Below, piece by piece: positions 1 through 11,741 of a stretch of 64,000 nt of DNA (within the stretch, counting starts at the first letter, position 1; each line of letters opens with the position of its first letter). This stretch comes from Rhabditoides inermis (taxonomy: Eukaryota; Nematoda; Chromadorea; Rhabditida; Rhabditidae). Below the pieces are notes generated by a model, which did not search any database, was not told the DNA's origin, and saw only the letters and a list, made by a program, of their open reading frames with translations. The stretch lies in contig CAWZYM010000297.1 in the NCBI GenBank assembly GCA_963966185.1, positions 10,001 to 74,000 on the forward strand, written 5' to 3'. The translations under genes were made by a program, and so were the position numbers.

Positions 1-920
1 GAGAGAGATTACCGTCATTCGTTCAGATTCGGTGGATGAAACCGCCTCTACCATCTGCCTCTACATATTCGACGTTGTCATCATTCTCTACTTCCTCTCC
101 TTTCCACTCACCACTATTGTCTACCATCCTCACATGAAAATATTCGGGTAAGTCATACAATATCGATTTAATGATTTTCGACTTCCACAATCGTGTTCAG
201 TTCGTTCTCGTCGCACTCGCTTGCATCGACCCGCGACGTGGCGACTTCGATGACGCCCCGCCCACCTCGCCCCGCCCCTCCCAGCAGATACCCCGCATAT
301 TTAGCGTCTATGGACGGGGATGGGGAGAAGATGAAACATGTGGATTTAATAGACTCGCGGCAAGGTGGAGACAAGCAATATTATATAATAATTTTTATGT
401 ACCAAGATATATTAGAGACACTGTAACACAACATAAATGGACTGTATAGTGCGGCAAATACTGACACTGACCCTAGGCTACCTGTATCAAACATCTAGCT
501 ATGTACTTATGGGGGTAATATTAAAACTTTGCGTCCCATAAAACAGAGAAAAAGACATACAGTACAAACATACAGACAGTAACAGAGGAATGAGCGGGTT
601 GTTTGCAGACTCGCCGTCCTCGCAGGACCGCGTCACATTCACGACGGACGGCCGACCGATGGCGTCCCTCGTCGACTCCCTGGATACACTCGAGCCAGCC
701 TCCCTCGGACCCATACACTTCCACCCAATGCCACACTACACCGACTATCAGTACAGGTGGGACCAGAGCTACTTATCATATAAGACAGATAAAACAACAA
801 CCAACATGTCATGCACATCTCGTTTCTAGTGATAGCAGTGCGTCCCCGTTGTCGAATCGCAGTCAGCCGTCTATGGGTCAACCCTTCCAGAGGGGAGCAC
901 GCATCACTACCACCGTGTGA
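1..920 (+). CDS. 3' end of a membrane-protein gene (partial)
   Basis: Four exons are visible: 27-147, 201-364, 609-756 and 830-920, with phases that agree across all three introns and a TGA at 918-920. The first visible exon encodes a strongly hydrophobic stretch (ICLYIFDVVIILYFLSF) that looks like the last membrane helix. It is followed by about 130 residues of polar tail rich in Ser, Pro and Arg, which would lie outside the bilayer. The protein ends in TTV, which fits a class I PDZ-binding C terminus (S/T-x-hydrophobic). The 5' part lies outside the window. I do not recognise the family; a tetraspan or channel accessory protein would fit, but that is a guess. Confidence 0.6.
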
Positions 921-1960
921 AAAACGGCACCACCCCTTCCTTATCCAATAGTTATCCGCCAACTGCGTAGACCAAGCCACACGCTTTTCATAACAATTGC
1001 CAACAGTGTAGACATAGATTGATGGTTCTTACAGACATATATGGTCTCGCTTGACTACTCATTGACCCCCGTGTTCGTTTCGGCCAAGGCGAGAGATTTT
1101 CGTGAAATGTGATATTATACCGGTATGTCCGAATGATCTCAATTGAATGTGTTAATGGAATGTCGATTGATTGATATTATGAATGAATATATGTATTTCT
1201 CAATTATTGCAAGTTGTATCAATCAGAGCGATATTCAACAAAATATATATTTGAATCATGTTTGATTATTAGTACAATTGCAGGTGCGTAAGAATAGACA
1301 AATAATGGTATAGAGACAAATAATAGACAAATAAAATAATGCATGATTTGTGAAGTATATTATGCGAGTTCACTCGCATCCCTTCGATTTTTTTAGTTCC
1401 AGTAGCAACGAAGAAAGCTTGAAAGTGATTTTTACCCGCTTGAAATTCATCTCCTGTACGATTTCAGCACCATCATTTTTCCTGCAAGCAGGCACCTTGT
1501 ATTTTCCATAACCTTACGCGTACCGTAAGTTTTACTAATGTACTACTTGATTCGAGATTTCTCATCAAGCTTAGAAAGAAAACACGTTTGAAGTATTTTC
1601 AGTCAAATTGTAGTAGCGATCATTGAATATATGTGTTATCTCTTGCCATGTGCTGTCTCTCGCCTATCTCACAGAGTGCCCCGCGGACCTATCTGCACAC
1701 ATATAGCCAAAGTGATTCCACTTTCTCTTATTTCAGTTTAATTTTCCTAATATTATTTCAATGAACAAATCAAACGTGCTTCGAAAAGTCGGAAGACGTC
1801 AGAAGTTACCACTTTATATTCGTGAACTGAAACGTATACGGAACAGTGCGCAGTTTTTTTGCATGTTTCCTGTCTCACAGTTCACAGTGTACAGTTGACG
1901 TGGATGTGGATGGTTCTGATAGTATTGTTCTATTAATTCTGAGCTGGTCCGTGGTCCAGC
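921..1960. other. Intergenic spacer
   Basis: AT-rich spacer between two genes on the same strand. A possible polyadenylation signal (AATAAA) occurs near 1322-1327, about 400 bases after the preceding stop. I see no coding exon or RNA gene here. Confidence 0.5.
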
Positions 1961-3126
1961 ATGCCGCGAGCGCGTCGCCCGTCCGTGTACGACCCACGGG
2001 GGGACGACTTCCAGTTCCCTGTCAACCGCCACTGGCCGTCCCTCTTCGTCGCCCGCTCGCCCTTACTCAGAGAGTGCCTCGCCGAGCTACTATGCACATT
2101 CACTTTCCTGGTACGTCAAACTTCATACAATCAAGGCTACCAAGTTCAAAACAGACAAGCATGATTGATGTTACAGGTTGATATAGAGTGTATATGTTTT
2201 TGTCATATGATTCGTTTCAGTTGATTGGTGTGGGGTGTGTTATCCAGCGGGGGACGACCGATGGTCTCATGGACAACTTTCTCGCACTCAACATCTGCTG
2301 GGGACTGTCTGTCGCCTTCTCGGGAACCATGGGAATCGGCATTTCGGGTGGGAACGAAAACGAAACGTCGTTGGTAAATCGATGTCATATTCTCTTCTCT
2401 GTAGAGTACGCATACAGAGGTGGCCAGTCAAACGGCCCTTTTCGGCCGATTTGGCGAAAATCGGCGAAAACGGCTGCAAAGCTCCTTTCTCGGGTCTCCG
2501 TTGAGCTACAGAGCTCTAGTTTAGCGGAATCAAACGCTTTTAGTGTTAGAGTGACCACGCTAGCGGCGAGCGGAGGGGACAACTATCGGCGACGATGTGC
2601 ATCATTCATAAATGGGACAGTGGATATGGATATGGTGGAAACGCAATTGCGAATCTTGCCGGCCACTCAGAAGGAGTCAAAATCAGGGTTGTGAAACCAG
2701 GCTTTTTCAACTGGAACCAATTATACAGTCCGATAGATCACTCGAAAAGTGTTCGATTCCGCTAAACTAGAACTTTGTATCTCAACAGAGACTCGAGAAA
2801 GGAGCTTTGCAGCCGTTTCAGCCGCTTTTCGCCAAATCGGCTGCAAAGGGCCGTTTGACTGACCACCTCTGTATGTAAGTAAATTTTACGAGTCACGGGC
2901 AACCCTTTATCTCACAATAAGAAAACACCACTGTTTTGCCACACGTTGTATGACTTTCATGAGGAATTAAACTAATAGTATTATTTCTGGCATCGAATCC
3001 GAATCGAAGAGACTAAAATGTGTGTGTCCCCCGCGTGTCCGGGAAAGTAGCAGCCAGCAGGGGGCTTATCTCCCGACATAACATGCTTCCTTGCAAGGAA
3101 GACACGTGACACGCGACGAGAGAGAG

Positions 3127-3173
<47 letters not shown>

Positions 3174-3702
3174 TTCAGGTGGCCACATGAACCCCTCCGT
3201 TTCTCTCGCGCAATGGTCCCTCGGTCGACTGCCGTTCGTCTCTGCGATATGCTACAGCCTCTTTCAGGTGAGCATCTCCATTCATACCTCTCGTTCTTTT
3301 TGTTTCGCTGTGACTGTCTCGGTTGAGGTAATCGGCGCCTTCGGCGGCACTGCGCTCGCGTACGGCAACTATGTGGGTGAGTAGCGTACTAACACAATAT
3401 CGCAATCACTACAAATACTCACATACAATCAACTTCAACTCAGTTATACAAATGTTAGCAGGAAAAACTAATGAATTAATGTGTATATGAAGTGAACTTA
3501 TAAAGAGAGTGGAAACAAGTGAAATGATAGAATGGAGAAGAATGTATGAGGATGAAAAGTCAGTACCACCCATGTAGAAGCGCTGAATCAATTCGACGGC
3601 GGGTCTCGAAGGGCGCTGGGAGAGAATGGTACACTGTGCTTCCTCGTCACTTGCCCGCCAGCTACACCACCCACTGGGGAGGCGTCCTCGATCAGGCATG
3701 CA

Positions 3703-3754
<52 letters not shown>

Positions 3755-3780
3755 TCTCTCTCTCCTCTCTCTCTCTCTCC

Positions 3781-3841
<61 letters not shown>

Positions 3842-4621
3842 GATTTCGTGATTTCAGACAGTGGCCACCGGTATCCTCACAGCCACCATGGCTTCTGTGA
3901 TCGATGCGAGGAATAATGTTCCACAGTTTCTCCACCCACTCTTCGGGGGACTGGTCGTGAGTTTCACTTGCCTTCTTGTTGCTTTGCAGTTTCTGTGCTT
4001 TTTCTTACTTTGAATTCTGCAGTCTTGACAAATGGTATTGAGGTTTCTATCAACTGCATCTCCTTTGTTGCTTTCTTCGTAATCACATTCCAAATGACTC
4101 ATTCTGCTAAAGTCTTTTCTGATATCTATACCCTATACGAAAGTGTACGTTTCAATATTAAAAGATACGTTTTCCAAAGTATACGTTTGTCAGGTGATCA
4201 TGATCGGGACGTCATACGCAGTGCAGTCGGGATATCCGATCAATCCAGCCAGGGATTTGGGAGCCCGGCTGTTCGCATGGACCATATATGGAAACGAGGC
4301 ATTCACGTGAGTGAGAAAGAGAGAGAGGGAGAGAGAGAGAGAGAGAGGGAGAGAGAGAGAGGGAGAGAGAGGGAGAGAGGGGGAGGGAGAGGGGGGAAAC
4401 AGAGAGGGAGAAAAAGAGTTTCCTTTGTAGAGCACACGACTATTGGTTCTGGGTGCCGATCGTGGGTCCACTGATTGGAGGATTCGCGGGAGCCTGGCTG
4501 TACAATGTACTCATCGATGTTCACTCACGAACCGGCTGGGAGGGACAGGGCAGAGGTGAGCCCCCCGCTCTCCACTCTCTCCCTCTTTCTCTCTCTCTCT
4601 CTGTCTCTTTCTCTTTCTTAT

Positions 4622-4661
<40 letters not shown>

Positions 4662-4831
4662 TCTCTTTCTCTCCCTCCTCTCCCTTCTCCCTACTGGTCA
4701 TTCCAGATGAGAGTACTCGTGACGCCGCCAAGCACAAGAGGGATAGGCGGAGGGAGAGACGGGAGGAGAAGACTCCAGACTGCTATGTGCATAGCACAGA
4801 CGGCACGCCGAAAGGACTGCGGCGATATTGA
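1961..4831 (+). CDS. aqp: Aquaglyceroporin (MIP family), about 331 residues
   Basis: Membrane channel for water and small solutes such as glycerol. Nine exons: 1961-2110, 2221-2347, 3179-3267, 3328-3376, 3578-3695, 3858-3956, 4194-4306, 4431-4555 and 4707-4831. The first half carries SGGHMNPSVS, so the first NPA box is NPS. The second half carries INPARDLG, an intact NPA followed by Asp, the aquaglyceroporin signature, then WVPIVGPLIGG, typical of helix 6. A basic, charged cytoplasmic tail follows. Exon 5 changes frame at the CCC run 3654-3656: the upstream part reads ALNQFDGG and the downstream part ASYTTHWGG, and one missing base restores both the family pattern and the exon phases. The intron at 3696 starts with GC. 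A MITE sits in intron 2. A polyadenylation signal lies at about 5030-5035. Confidence 0.92.
2415..2871. mobile_element. TA-flanked MITE in aquaporin intron 2
   Basis: The two ends are inverted repeats of roughly 110 bases (CAGAGGTGGCCAGTCAAACG at the left, its complement with a few changes at the right), flanked on both sides by TA. No transposase is encoded. Size and target site fit a non-autonomous Tc1/mariner-type element. The interior also holds an imperfect palindrome. Confidence 0.8.
3711..3838. repeat. (CT)n tract in the GC-AG intron of the aquaporin
   Basis: Fills almost the whole of intron 5 (3696-3857). Similar tracts lie at 3131-3171 (GA), 4318-4420 (GA) and 4600-4680 (CT) in the other introns of this gene. 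Confidence 0.92.
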
Positions 4832-5185
4832 TGGCAGACATATTTATGAGAGTTTTAAAATTAAGTTTTCTCACACCACACGATTTTGTTATCGCTGCAA
4901 GGCTGGCCACAATTTCACTGTTACATTTTCTTCTTCATTTTTTGGCATTGTTAATATATGTTACAACAGTTTTAAGGGATAATCAAATTATTTTAACGAA
5001 ATGGTTACACAAAGATTATAATAAAATTTGAGTATGTTGGTCTCACCACGAAAACTTCATTGATCGATCGATACGCTCCGTTCAATCGAGACATATAAAC
5101 CGCATATGGATCGCGTACGATATGTTTACTTCAAATTCATTGTTGTTTGTTTTCTTGTTTTTTATCTGTCAACGCTCAGTGTTAA

Positions 5186-5570
5186 AGTGACAATTTCATT
5201 GATCCGCAATCGGAAAAATTTTGAATTTTGAATTGGCGCGCTTCACAAATTCTGGCTATAACTAATGAACTCGAGATGTGTATCACATAGGGATAATTTT
5301 ATCGGCTTCTACGACTCCAGCTAATGCTAGGAACTGAATTTCGTATCAAAATTTTGTTTAAAAATTCCCGTCATTCAAGACGTTTTAAACACTCAACTGT
5401 GTTATAACCTCACTTTTTACCCATAAAGCATTCAAAATCAACTATTTTTTGGGGAAAAAAATAGTTTAAAATTATGAAAAAAGTTCTAGTTTTTAGGTTT
5501 AGTAGATGTTATTTGATGTTTCCATTAATTTTTTATCAGTATAATATCATTTTTAAGTGAAATTGTCACT
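5186..5570. mobile_element. TTAA-flanked MITE, family A, copy 1
   Basis: A 385-base element with terminal inverted repeats AGTGACAATTTCA, flanked by TTAA on both sides (5182-5185 and 5571-5574). A nearly identical copy is at 16846-17228. A TTAA target points to piggyBac-type mobilisation; nothing is encoded. Confidence 0.85.
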
Positions 5571-6065
5571 TTAATGAAAATTGTTAAGATTTCCATTTAG
5601 TGGGCTGAACTTGTCTTGTAACAGCCTGTGAGGCAAGGTGACATCACTCTCTCATTAGCACTCTCCACGGCTCGTCAGAGCCATTCAGCCCGCGCAGTCG
5701 GGACGAGCCGGCTCGATCCATTCCAAGGGGCGGGGCTTGAGGGAAAAGGGGCGGGGCTTGGTCCCAAGTGGAAAATTAATACTGTAACTTGGGTGATTCG
5801 CTGATAAAGTTTGTAGTTTATTTTGTGGTTTGTATTCATCGTTTTCAAGTTGTGTTCATTTTAATATAATAAGAGTTCACCTAGCTGCGTGTTTCATTCG
5901 TTCTTAAATGTTACGATATTGTTTTTACGCGTCATTGAATGATAATCCGTTATGGTTTTCTTTTTCGTTTTTTTTTAAATAACGGTTACCGTTATTACCG
6001 GTTACCGTTGTTAACGTTTTGTTCGTTATTCAAACTCATATTTAAGGTACAAGTGTGCGTCAGAT
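5571..6065. promoter_or_regulatory. Upstream region of the transposase-like gene
   Basis: A GC-rich stretch near 5690-5765 contains two direct copies of GGGGCGGGGCTTG, which look like GC boxes, then AT-rich DNA up to the first ATG. The promoter role is inferred from position only. Confidence 0.35.
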
Positions 6066-6759
6066 ATGGGCAAGGAGAAGGACTGCAACTCCTCAGGGAA
6101 CGAGTGAGATTTTTGTTGTTGTTTTTTTCTTGATTTAGCATTTATATAATGTAATACGGTGATTGTTTGCATGTCTAGGGATCCCGGCGATGTGGGTGCG
6201 ACGTCATCAAGTACAAAGAGTGTGCAGATGAAGGTTAAGTGAGTATTTCTTGTCTATGTGTTATTCGTTAAAACATGAATATTCATGAGTTTGTGTGTTG
6301 CAGGGTGAAGCACAACCACGTTTCGAAGCGAGATGAGAGGAGCGACGGCAACCGACGGATGAGATCCTCTGCTCCATCAAAGAATTCGTGAGTCAAGCAA
6401 AGTTGTATTGTGATATAATGGAAAGAACTTCTCATTGTTTTTTCACTTCATGTGTGTTGCAGGAAACTGGCTCTTGCCAAGCAGAAGGCCGCCAAAAGGA
6501 AGGCCGCCAAGATGCAGGCCGCCAAGATGCAGGCCGCCAAGATGAAGATCATCACGGAGAATATATCTAAAGGGTGTGTTTTTTTGTTCTATAAATACAA
6601 GTTTTTGTTTGTGGTTTTTATGAATGTGCGGATATGAGTTTTTTTTTATTTGTTGATAAATGTTTTTAATTTGTGTGTTACAGAGTGCGACCGGAGTCTG
6701 GTGTGGATGAGGGAGAGCAGGCAGACAATCATCAACAAGATCTTCAGTGAGTGCAACGA

Positions 6760-6802
<43 letters not shown>

Positions 6803-9800
6803 TGGTCGGACTAATAATGTTGTCTCTTCATTATGGTGATGATACGTTGCAGGAAAATGGGCGATGATCAAGACTGCGGAGACGGAGGCGACAACGTGTC
6901 GTCAACTTTCGTGTTGAAAGAAGAAGAAGAACTTGATGAGTGAGTGTCTTATGAATGATCGGTTATGAATGTAAGAATTATATATTTTTTCTTGTAATTA
7001 TGTTGTTGTAGAAACGGACATTAATGAATAAGTGAACGTTTATGACGTCATGTTTGTTACAGGGTTCTGTGTACCGTGATGCAGTCTCATGGAGAACAAC
7101 CCGGTGTTGACGAAGCACAGCCTCAGTGAGTTACATTTGATTATTTGGTTTTATCATGAAGATGGTTGTAAGAATTATATTGTTTCGTAAGTACGTAGAT
7201 GTTGTTATGGTTGTTTTTCCAATACTTGTTTACGATAATGTTTATGTTACAGGCAGCAGTCCGACGAGCTCCCGGTCGAGCAGCCAACGCCGCATGGCGA
7301 ATCCGAGAGCGTGAATGGAGCCGACATGTAAGTACATCTTTTTTTTATAATTGTTAATGAATAGTATTTATAGTGATCTGGCCCCGCCACCTCCTGCTTC
7401 ACTGGATGAAGCGAGGCAGCGTGCCGTGGACAACATCGAACCTCTCTTCGAGGAGAAGAACTCGACCAGGTATGATGACTTATTACATTTTAATGAATAA
7501 TAGTTGTTACTTCTTTTTTCTTTTTTTAAATTCACCATCTTGCTGATGTACTCTATATTTATTGTTTACCATACTAGTTCAGGGGGTACTACCAGAGGCG
7601 GAAGAGAAAGAGGGAATCGGCAACAAGTGGCGAGAACGAAGAGGGCGAACCTATGGAGGTGGACAGCGTCAGCGACAGGTGAGTCTTTATGATAATGTTA
7701 TTTTGGGTGATTGTTTACATTTTGAATAGTGTTGTATATGCTTGGTATAACTTAAAATACATTTCATTTTCATGTATGGGACTCAACAAGGGTGAAGGGG
7801 AGGGAGGAGGAAGATTTTTTGTCACGTTTCTAAATTAAATACTTTGTCGTGTTTTAAATCAAGTATTTAGTCCCTCGACTTCTTTCGCGCGTTGTAGTAG
7901 TGCGAGTAGGTCTGCAGTGCAAACCCAGTCCTTGAATATATTGTCGAGTCGTCAGATTCAGATGGTACACAATGGTAAAACATTTGTGTTGAATATTCAA
8001 GGTAATGGGTTGTCTTCGGTGGGTTCAGATGACCAGCAACAACAAGCAGCGCAGGCTCGGCCCCCCGTGGGTGCGCAGCAGCGTGCGCTCCCAAAACAGC
8101 AACAGCAAGCAGTGCAGGCTCGGCCCCCCGTGGGTGCGCAGCAGCAACAGCGAGCAGTGCAGGCTCGGCCCCCCGTGGGTGCGCAGCAGCAACATCAAGC
8201 AGTGCAGGCTCGGCCCCCCGTGGGTGCGCAGCAGCAACAACAAGTAGCGCAGGCTCGGCCCTTCGTGGGTGCGCAGCAGCGTGCGCTTCCGTACATGCCA
8301 GAGGATGAGAATGTACAGAAAGGCAAAGAGTATTTATTAACTGCTATTCCGCTTCTCGAGCAGACCATGAACTTTGTTGAACTGTCTGTGACTCATCTTC
8401 ATGCCGGTTGGGATTGCAGAAAGATCATTGGGGAATTAATCGGTCTCAATCAGACGCTTTTCAAGGGGGCTCAGGTTCTGAAGAGGTTGCACGACATCAT
8501 TGATGCCAATGAAGTTGGGAAAAATAGTGGAATTGACATTATGTCTCCTGCTGTTCAGAAGCAGCTTGACTCCTTAAGAGCATCGAACGCTGCCCAGAAG
8601 AAGCTGATCAAAGCAAGTCGTGCGAGAGATGCACGTGAAGCCGAAAAGATTGCCAAGCGCATCGCACAAGTTGCCCCGCGGAAACTGCTGACTTTTGAGC
8701 GATCATCCACTTCCTGGAAGCGAGAGCTCATCAAGCGCTGCTATCGTCATTTGTGCAAGGTGGCGACAACTTCGCAGGGGAGGGATGTGATCATCACGGG
8801 TTTGATGGTTAAGAATGATTTCCCGATAACTGTAACTCGCCCACCCCCTATGAATCCGAAAGAGGATATAGCATTTTGTGAGAGGTTTAATATCTCAGGC
8901 AAAGCTCGTAGTGGTATGAAGAAGGTCATGGCGGGTCTGGGTCACTACCCATTTGCCCCAGATCATGCTGTGCGCTCTGAGAGAGTCTCTGCCACGTCTC
9001 CGTTTCAGTACGACATACGTGATGTTGATGTGCAGGTGGAAGAGTTGCGCAACGGGGGTTTGACTACTGTGACGAAACAGTACTTGACCGCAAATCTGCT
9101 AGATATTGAAGGTTGTCTGCAGATTAGATTGCAAGATCTCGCAGACTCGAATCAGTTACTTGTTGAGGGAGTGTTTGCGGATAAGATTGTTCTGGGTGTT
9201 GGCGGAGACAAAGGAGGAGATTCCGAGAAGATGGTGGTGTGGATAGCGAACAGGTCGAACCCGAATTCGGTGTTCAATTTGCTGATCACGTCTATGTACT
9301 TCGGAGAAGAGTCATACCATCTCCTTGATCAGCTTATGAGACCCGCTTTCGAGCAAGTCAACAAGCTACAGGGAACTACTGTGAAGGTTGTTGTGCATGG
9401 TAAGGAGCTCAGACTGAAGTATGAACTCCGATTGGTGGGCGATTTTGTGTACCAATACACCGTTCTGGGACACAGAAGTGTGAACGCCAAGGAGGACTGC
9501 CTGTTGTGCAAGAAGGACAAGATTCTCCTTGTCAAGGAACATGCCGTAAGGTTTCCTGCTCGTACTCTTGATGAGTATCATCGGCTAGCTGATGCGCGAG
9601 AACCTGGTAAACCCGGCGAGTTGTCCGTCGATCATAAGCCATTGATTGATATCGATCTGAGAAACGTGGTGCCAGCAAGCCTTCACATATTCATGAAGCT
9701 CGGCATCATCATCTTGGATAAGATGAAGAAATTGGCGCGTGACAAAGACCTAGATGACCGTCAGTTACCTGATCTGAAGAGTCTTAGTACTAAAGCACAG

Positions 9801-10858
9801 AAGATGAAGAAATTGAAGGAGTACAATGACTCTATCAACGTCTTGCAATCGGATATGATCGGGTGTGAGGAAGAGATCAGCGATGCCGAACTGGTGACTC
9901 GCATTTGTGCAGAGCTGAAGAGCAATGACATCACCAAACGCATCAGAGTACCTAAGTGTGCGAAGGCGAGGGCGGAGAAGATTTGTGCTTACGAGGACAA
10001 GTGCCTCGGTATGCACAGAGATTTCCGTCGGCTTTCCCTGATGTGATCCAGCAGGTTCTGTGCTCCTCATGCGAGAAGTCCGGTGTTGAGACATGGCTGC
10101 ACTACATTTGCGAGTGCGTAATCATCAAGGACGTCATAGACGACTATAACGATGCGGACTATGTGTGCAACTTGAAGTGCAAAGAGGTTCTGAGTGAAAG
10201 TTCGTTTCGGGATACTGTGGAGCAGGCGAAGAGAGAGGCGGAAACCAACCTGGAGTTGACCGCTGATGCTCTGAAGATGAAAATCTCAGAGCGCGACGGC
10301 CTGTCGGACGACATGTCGTTTGCTGACGGCCCGACGGGCCTTGAGCTCAATCGGCGCCTTCAGGCAGTTGGTGCTGATCAGCGTGCCTTCTTCCAGGTTT
10401 TCACAGGAAACCACACGATGAAGTTTCTCGATCCTAAGAATGTGGACACAGTATGGGGATTCATCGATGAGACAGAAGAGGTGAAAAAATGGAAAAGCCT
10501 CATGTATCATGCGAGTCGCATTGTCAGCTCCTCCAAGGCAAAGTTCTTGGAAAAGACCGATATCACACTGCTCGAGTCACATATCTCGCGTTTCTTTGCG
10601 CTGCTGTCTGAGTTGGAGCCAGAGATGCGGCTTTCTCCTAAGCTGCATTTCTTGCGTCACCACGTGATGCAGTATGTGCGCTTGCACAAGACATGGGGAC
10701 TGCTATCAGAGCAACCCATCGAAGCGCTGCATGCCTTGCTCAATTACTGCTATGCGCGCTACCGCTGTCTCCGCAACAAGCACAAGAAGCTGAAGGCCAG
10801 GCTGTCTGGGCTCATCATCCGCATGAGGGAGCACGACCAAACTGTACTCGACGTCTGA
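6066..10858 (+). CDS. DDE-transposase-like protein with PHD-like insert, ten small 5' exons
   Basis: Ten short exons (6066-6103, 6179-6238, 6304-6387, 6463-6573, 6684-6746, 6853-6939, 7063-7125, 7253-7327, 7374-7469, 7583-7678) lead into one long intronless exon from 7898. Every one of these introns falls in phase 2, and exons 2-10 are all multiples of three. The N-terminal part is charged, with AAKMQ repeats, an NLS-like RRKRKR and Gln-rich repeats (RPPVGA, five copies). The body shows GGDKGG (Asp codon 9207), GDFVYQYTVLG (Asp codon 9441) followed by CLLC, and SEQPIEALHA (Glu codon 10721), a likely DDE triad of an RNase-H-fold transposase. Between the second Asp and the Glu is a C-x2-C, WLHYIC, YVCNLKC pattern like a PHD finger. 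Reading passes from one frame (stop 10044-10046) to the -1 frame (open from about 9956). It could be an active element or a domesticated gene. Confidence 0.7.
6766..6800. repeat. (AT)n microsatellite in an intron
   Basis: About 17 uninterrupted AT dinucleotides between small exons of the transposase-like gene. Confidence 0.9.
8037..8285 (+). repeat. Coding minisatellite, five Gln-rich units
   Basis: Units of roughly 45-51 bases encode variants of QQQQAVQARPPVGA inside the transposase-like gene. Unit lengths differ by whole codons, so frame is kept. Confidence 0.9.
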
Positions 10859-10952
10859 TGTGGTGTGTTCGAAAACTGTTATTGTATATAAATGGTTAAT
10901 AAATGATCACGTTATTGCTAAATATTTTTCATCAATATCGAAATTTATTAAC

Positions 10953-11741
10953 ATGAAAGTTGCAGTAACCAGTATTTTCAGTGAGGCGAACCGTTCCGAT
11001 GACGGAGTCAGCCGAGGGCGTGGGAGAGGCGGAGGAAGCAGTGTTCGTGGAGGACGCGGTGGCAGTGGATGCCGCGGACGCGGTGGCAGTGTCTACTACC
11101 GCGGACGAGGTGGCGGCAGCGGGTACCGCGGACGAGGTGGCGGCAGTGGAGGCGGAAGTCGTGGAGAGAGACGAGGCGGGTTTCGGGGCGGAGTGAGTGG
11201 ATTCGGCGGTGGGCGAGCTGAGTTCGGAGGAGGAGGACGAGGAGCGTTGGGCGCCGGCCGTGGCGGGTCTGATAGTGGACGCGGCGGAGTGAGTGGTTTC
11301 GGCGCTGGGCGAGGAGCTTTCGGAGGAGGAGGACAAGATGTGTTCGGCAGCGGAGGACGAGGTGCGTTCGGCGGAGGAGGACGAGGTGCGTTCGGAGGAG
11401 GAGGACCAGGAGCGTACGCAGGAGGGCGTGCGGAGTTTGGAGGAGGAGCGTTGTTCGCCGGCCGTGGCGGGTCCGTTAGTGGTGCCGTCGGAGTGGGTGG
11501 ATTCGGCACTGTGCGAGGATCGTTTGGAGGAGGACAAGATGTGTCCGGCGTAGGAGCGTACGCCAGTGGGCGCGGCGCCGGATACGGTTTGGGAGGAGCG
11601 TTTGCCCAAGAAGATGGGAGAGGAGGAGCCGGTCTGCGTGATGCCCATGGCGGGCTTTTCCAGCAGCACTTCTTACTTCAACAGAAGATGCTCGAGCAGC
11701 ATAGTAGGATGCTGGACATCTATGAGAAACATTATTTCTGA
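10953..11741 (+). CDS. RGG/Gly-rich protein, 262 residues
   Basis: A continuous frame starts at ATG 10953, about 95 bases after the transposase-like stop, and ends at TGA 11739-11741. After about 20 ordinary residues it is dominated by RGRGG, GGGRG and FGGG repeats, as in RNA-binding RGG tails. It ends in a non-repetitive, Gln-, His- and Met-rich helix (LLQQKMLEQHSRMLDIYEKH). AATAAA follows at 11833-11838. A TTTTCAG acceptor at 10974-10980 lies inside the frame, so this could also be a 3' exon, but I found no upstream donor in the matching phase. It may be a second product of the same mobile element. The Ser/Ala-rich frame on the opposite strand is a composition artefact. Confidence 0.55.
   Translation: MKVAVTSIFSEANRSDDGVSRGRGRGGGSSVRGGRGGSGCRGRGGSVYYRGRGGGSGYRGRGGGSGGGSRGERRGGFRGGVSGFGGGRAEFGGGGRGALGAGRGGSDSGRGGVSGFGAGRGAFGGGGQDVFGSGGRGAFGGGGRGAFGGGGPGAYAGGRAEFGGGALFAGRGGSVSGAVGVGGFGTVRGSFGGGQDVSGVGAYASGRGAGYGLGGAFAQEDGRGGAGLRDAHGGLFQQHFLLQQKMLEQHSRMLDIYEKHYF

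Noticed and set aside
3588..3935. Long Arg-Glu or Ser-Leu reading frames
   Set aside because: They are translations of (GA)n/(CT)n tracts; the same artefact recurs across the window and has no codon or splice support.
10932..11669. 245-codon Ser/Ala-rich frame opposite the RGG gene
   Set aside because: It mirrors the GGA/GGC-rich coding strand; the plus-strand RGG frame has a plausible start, C-terminal helix and poly(A) signal.
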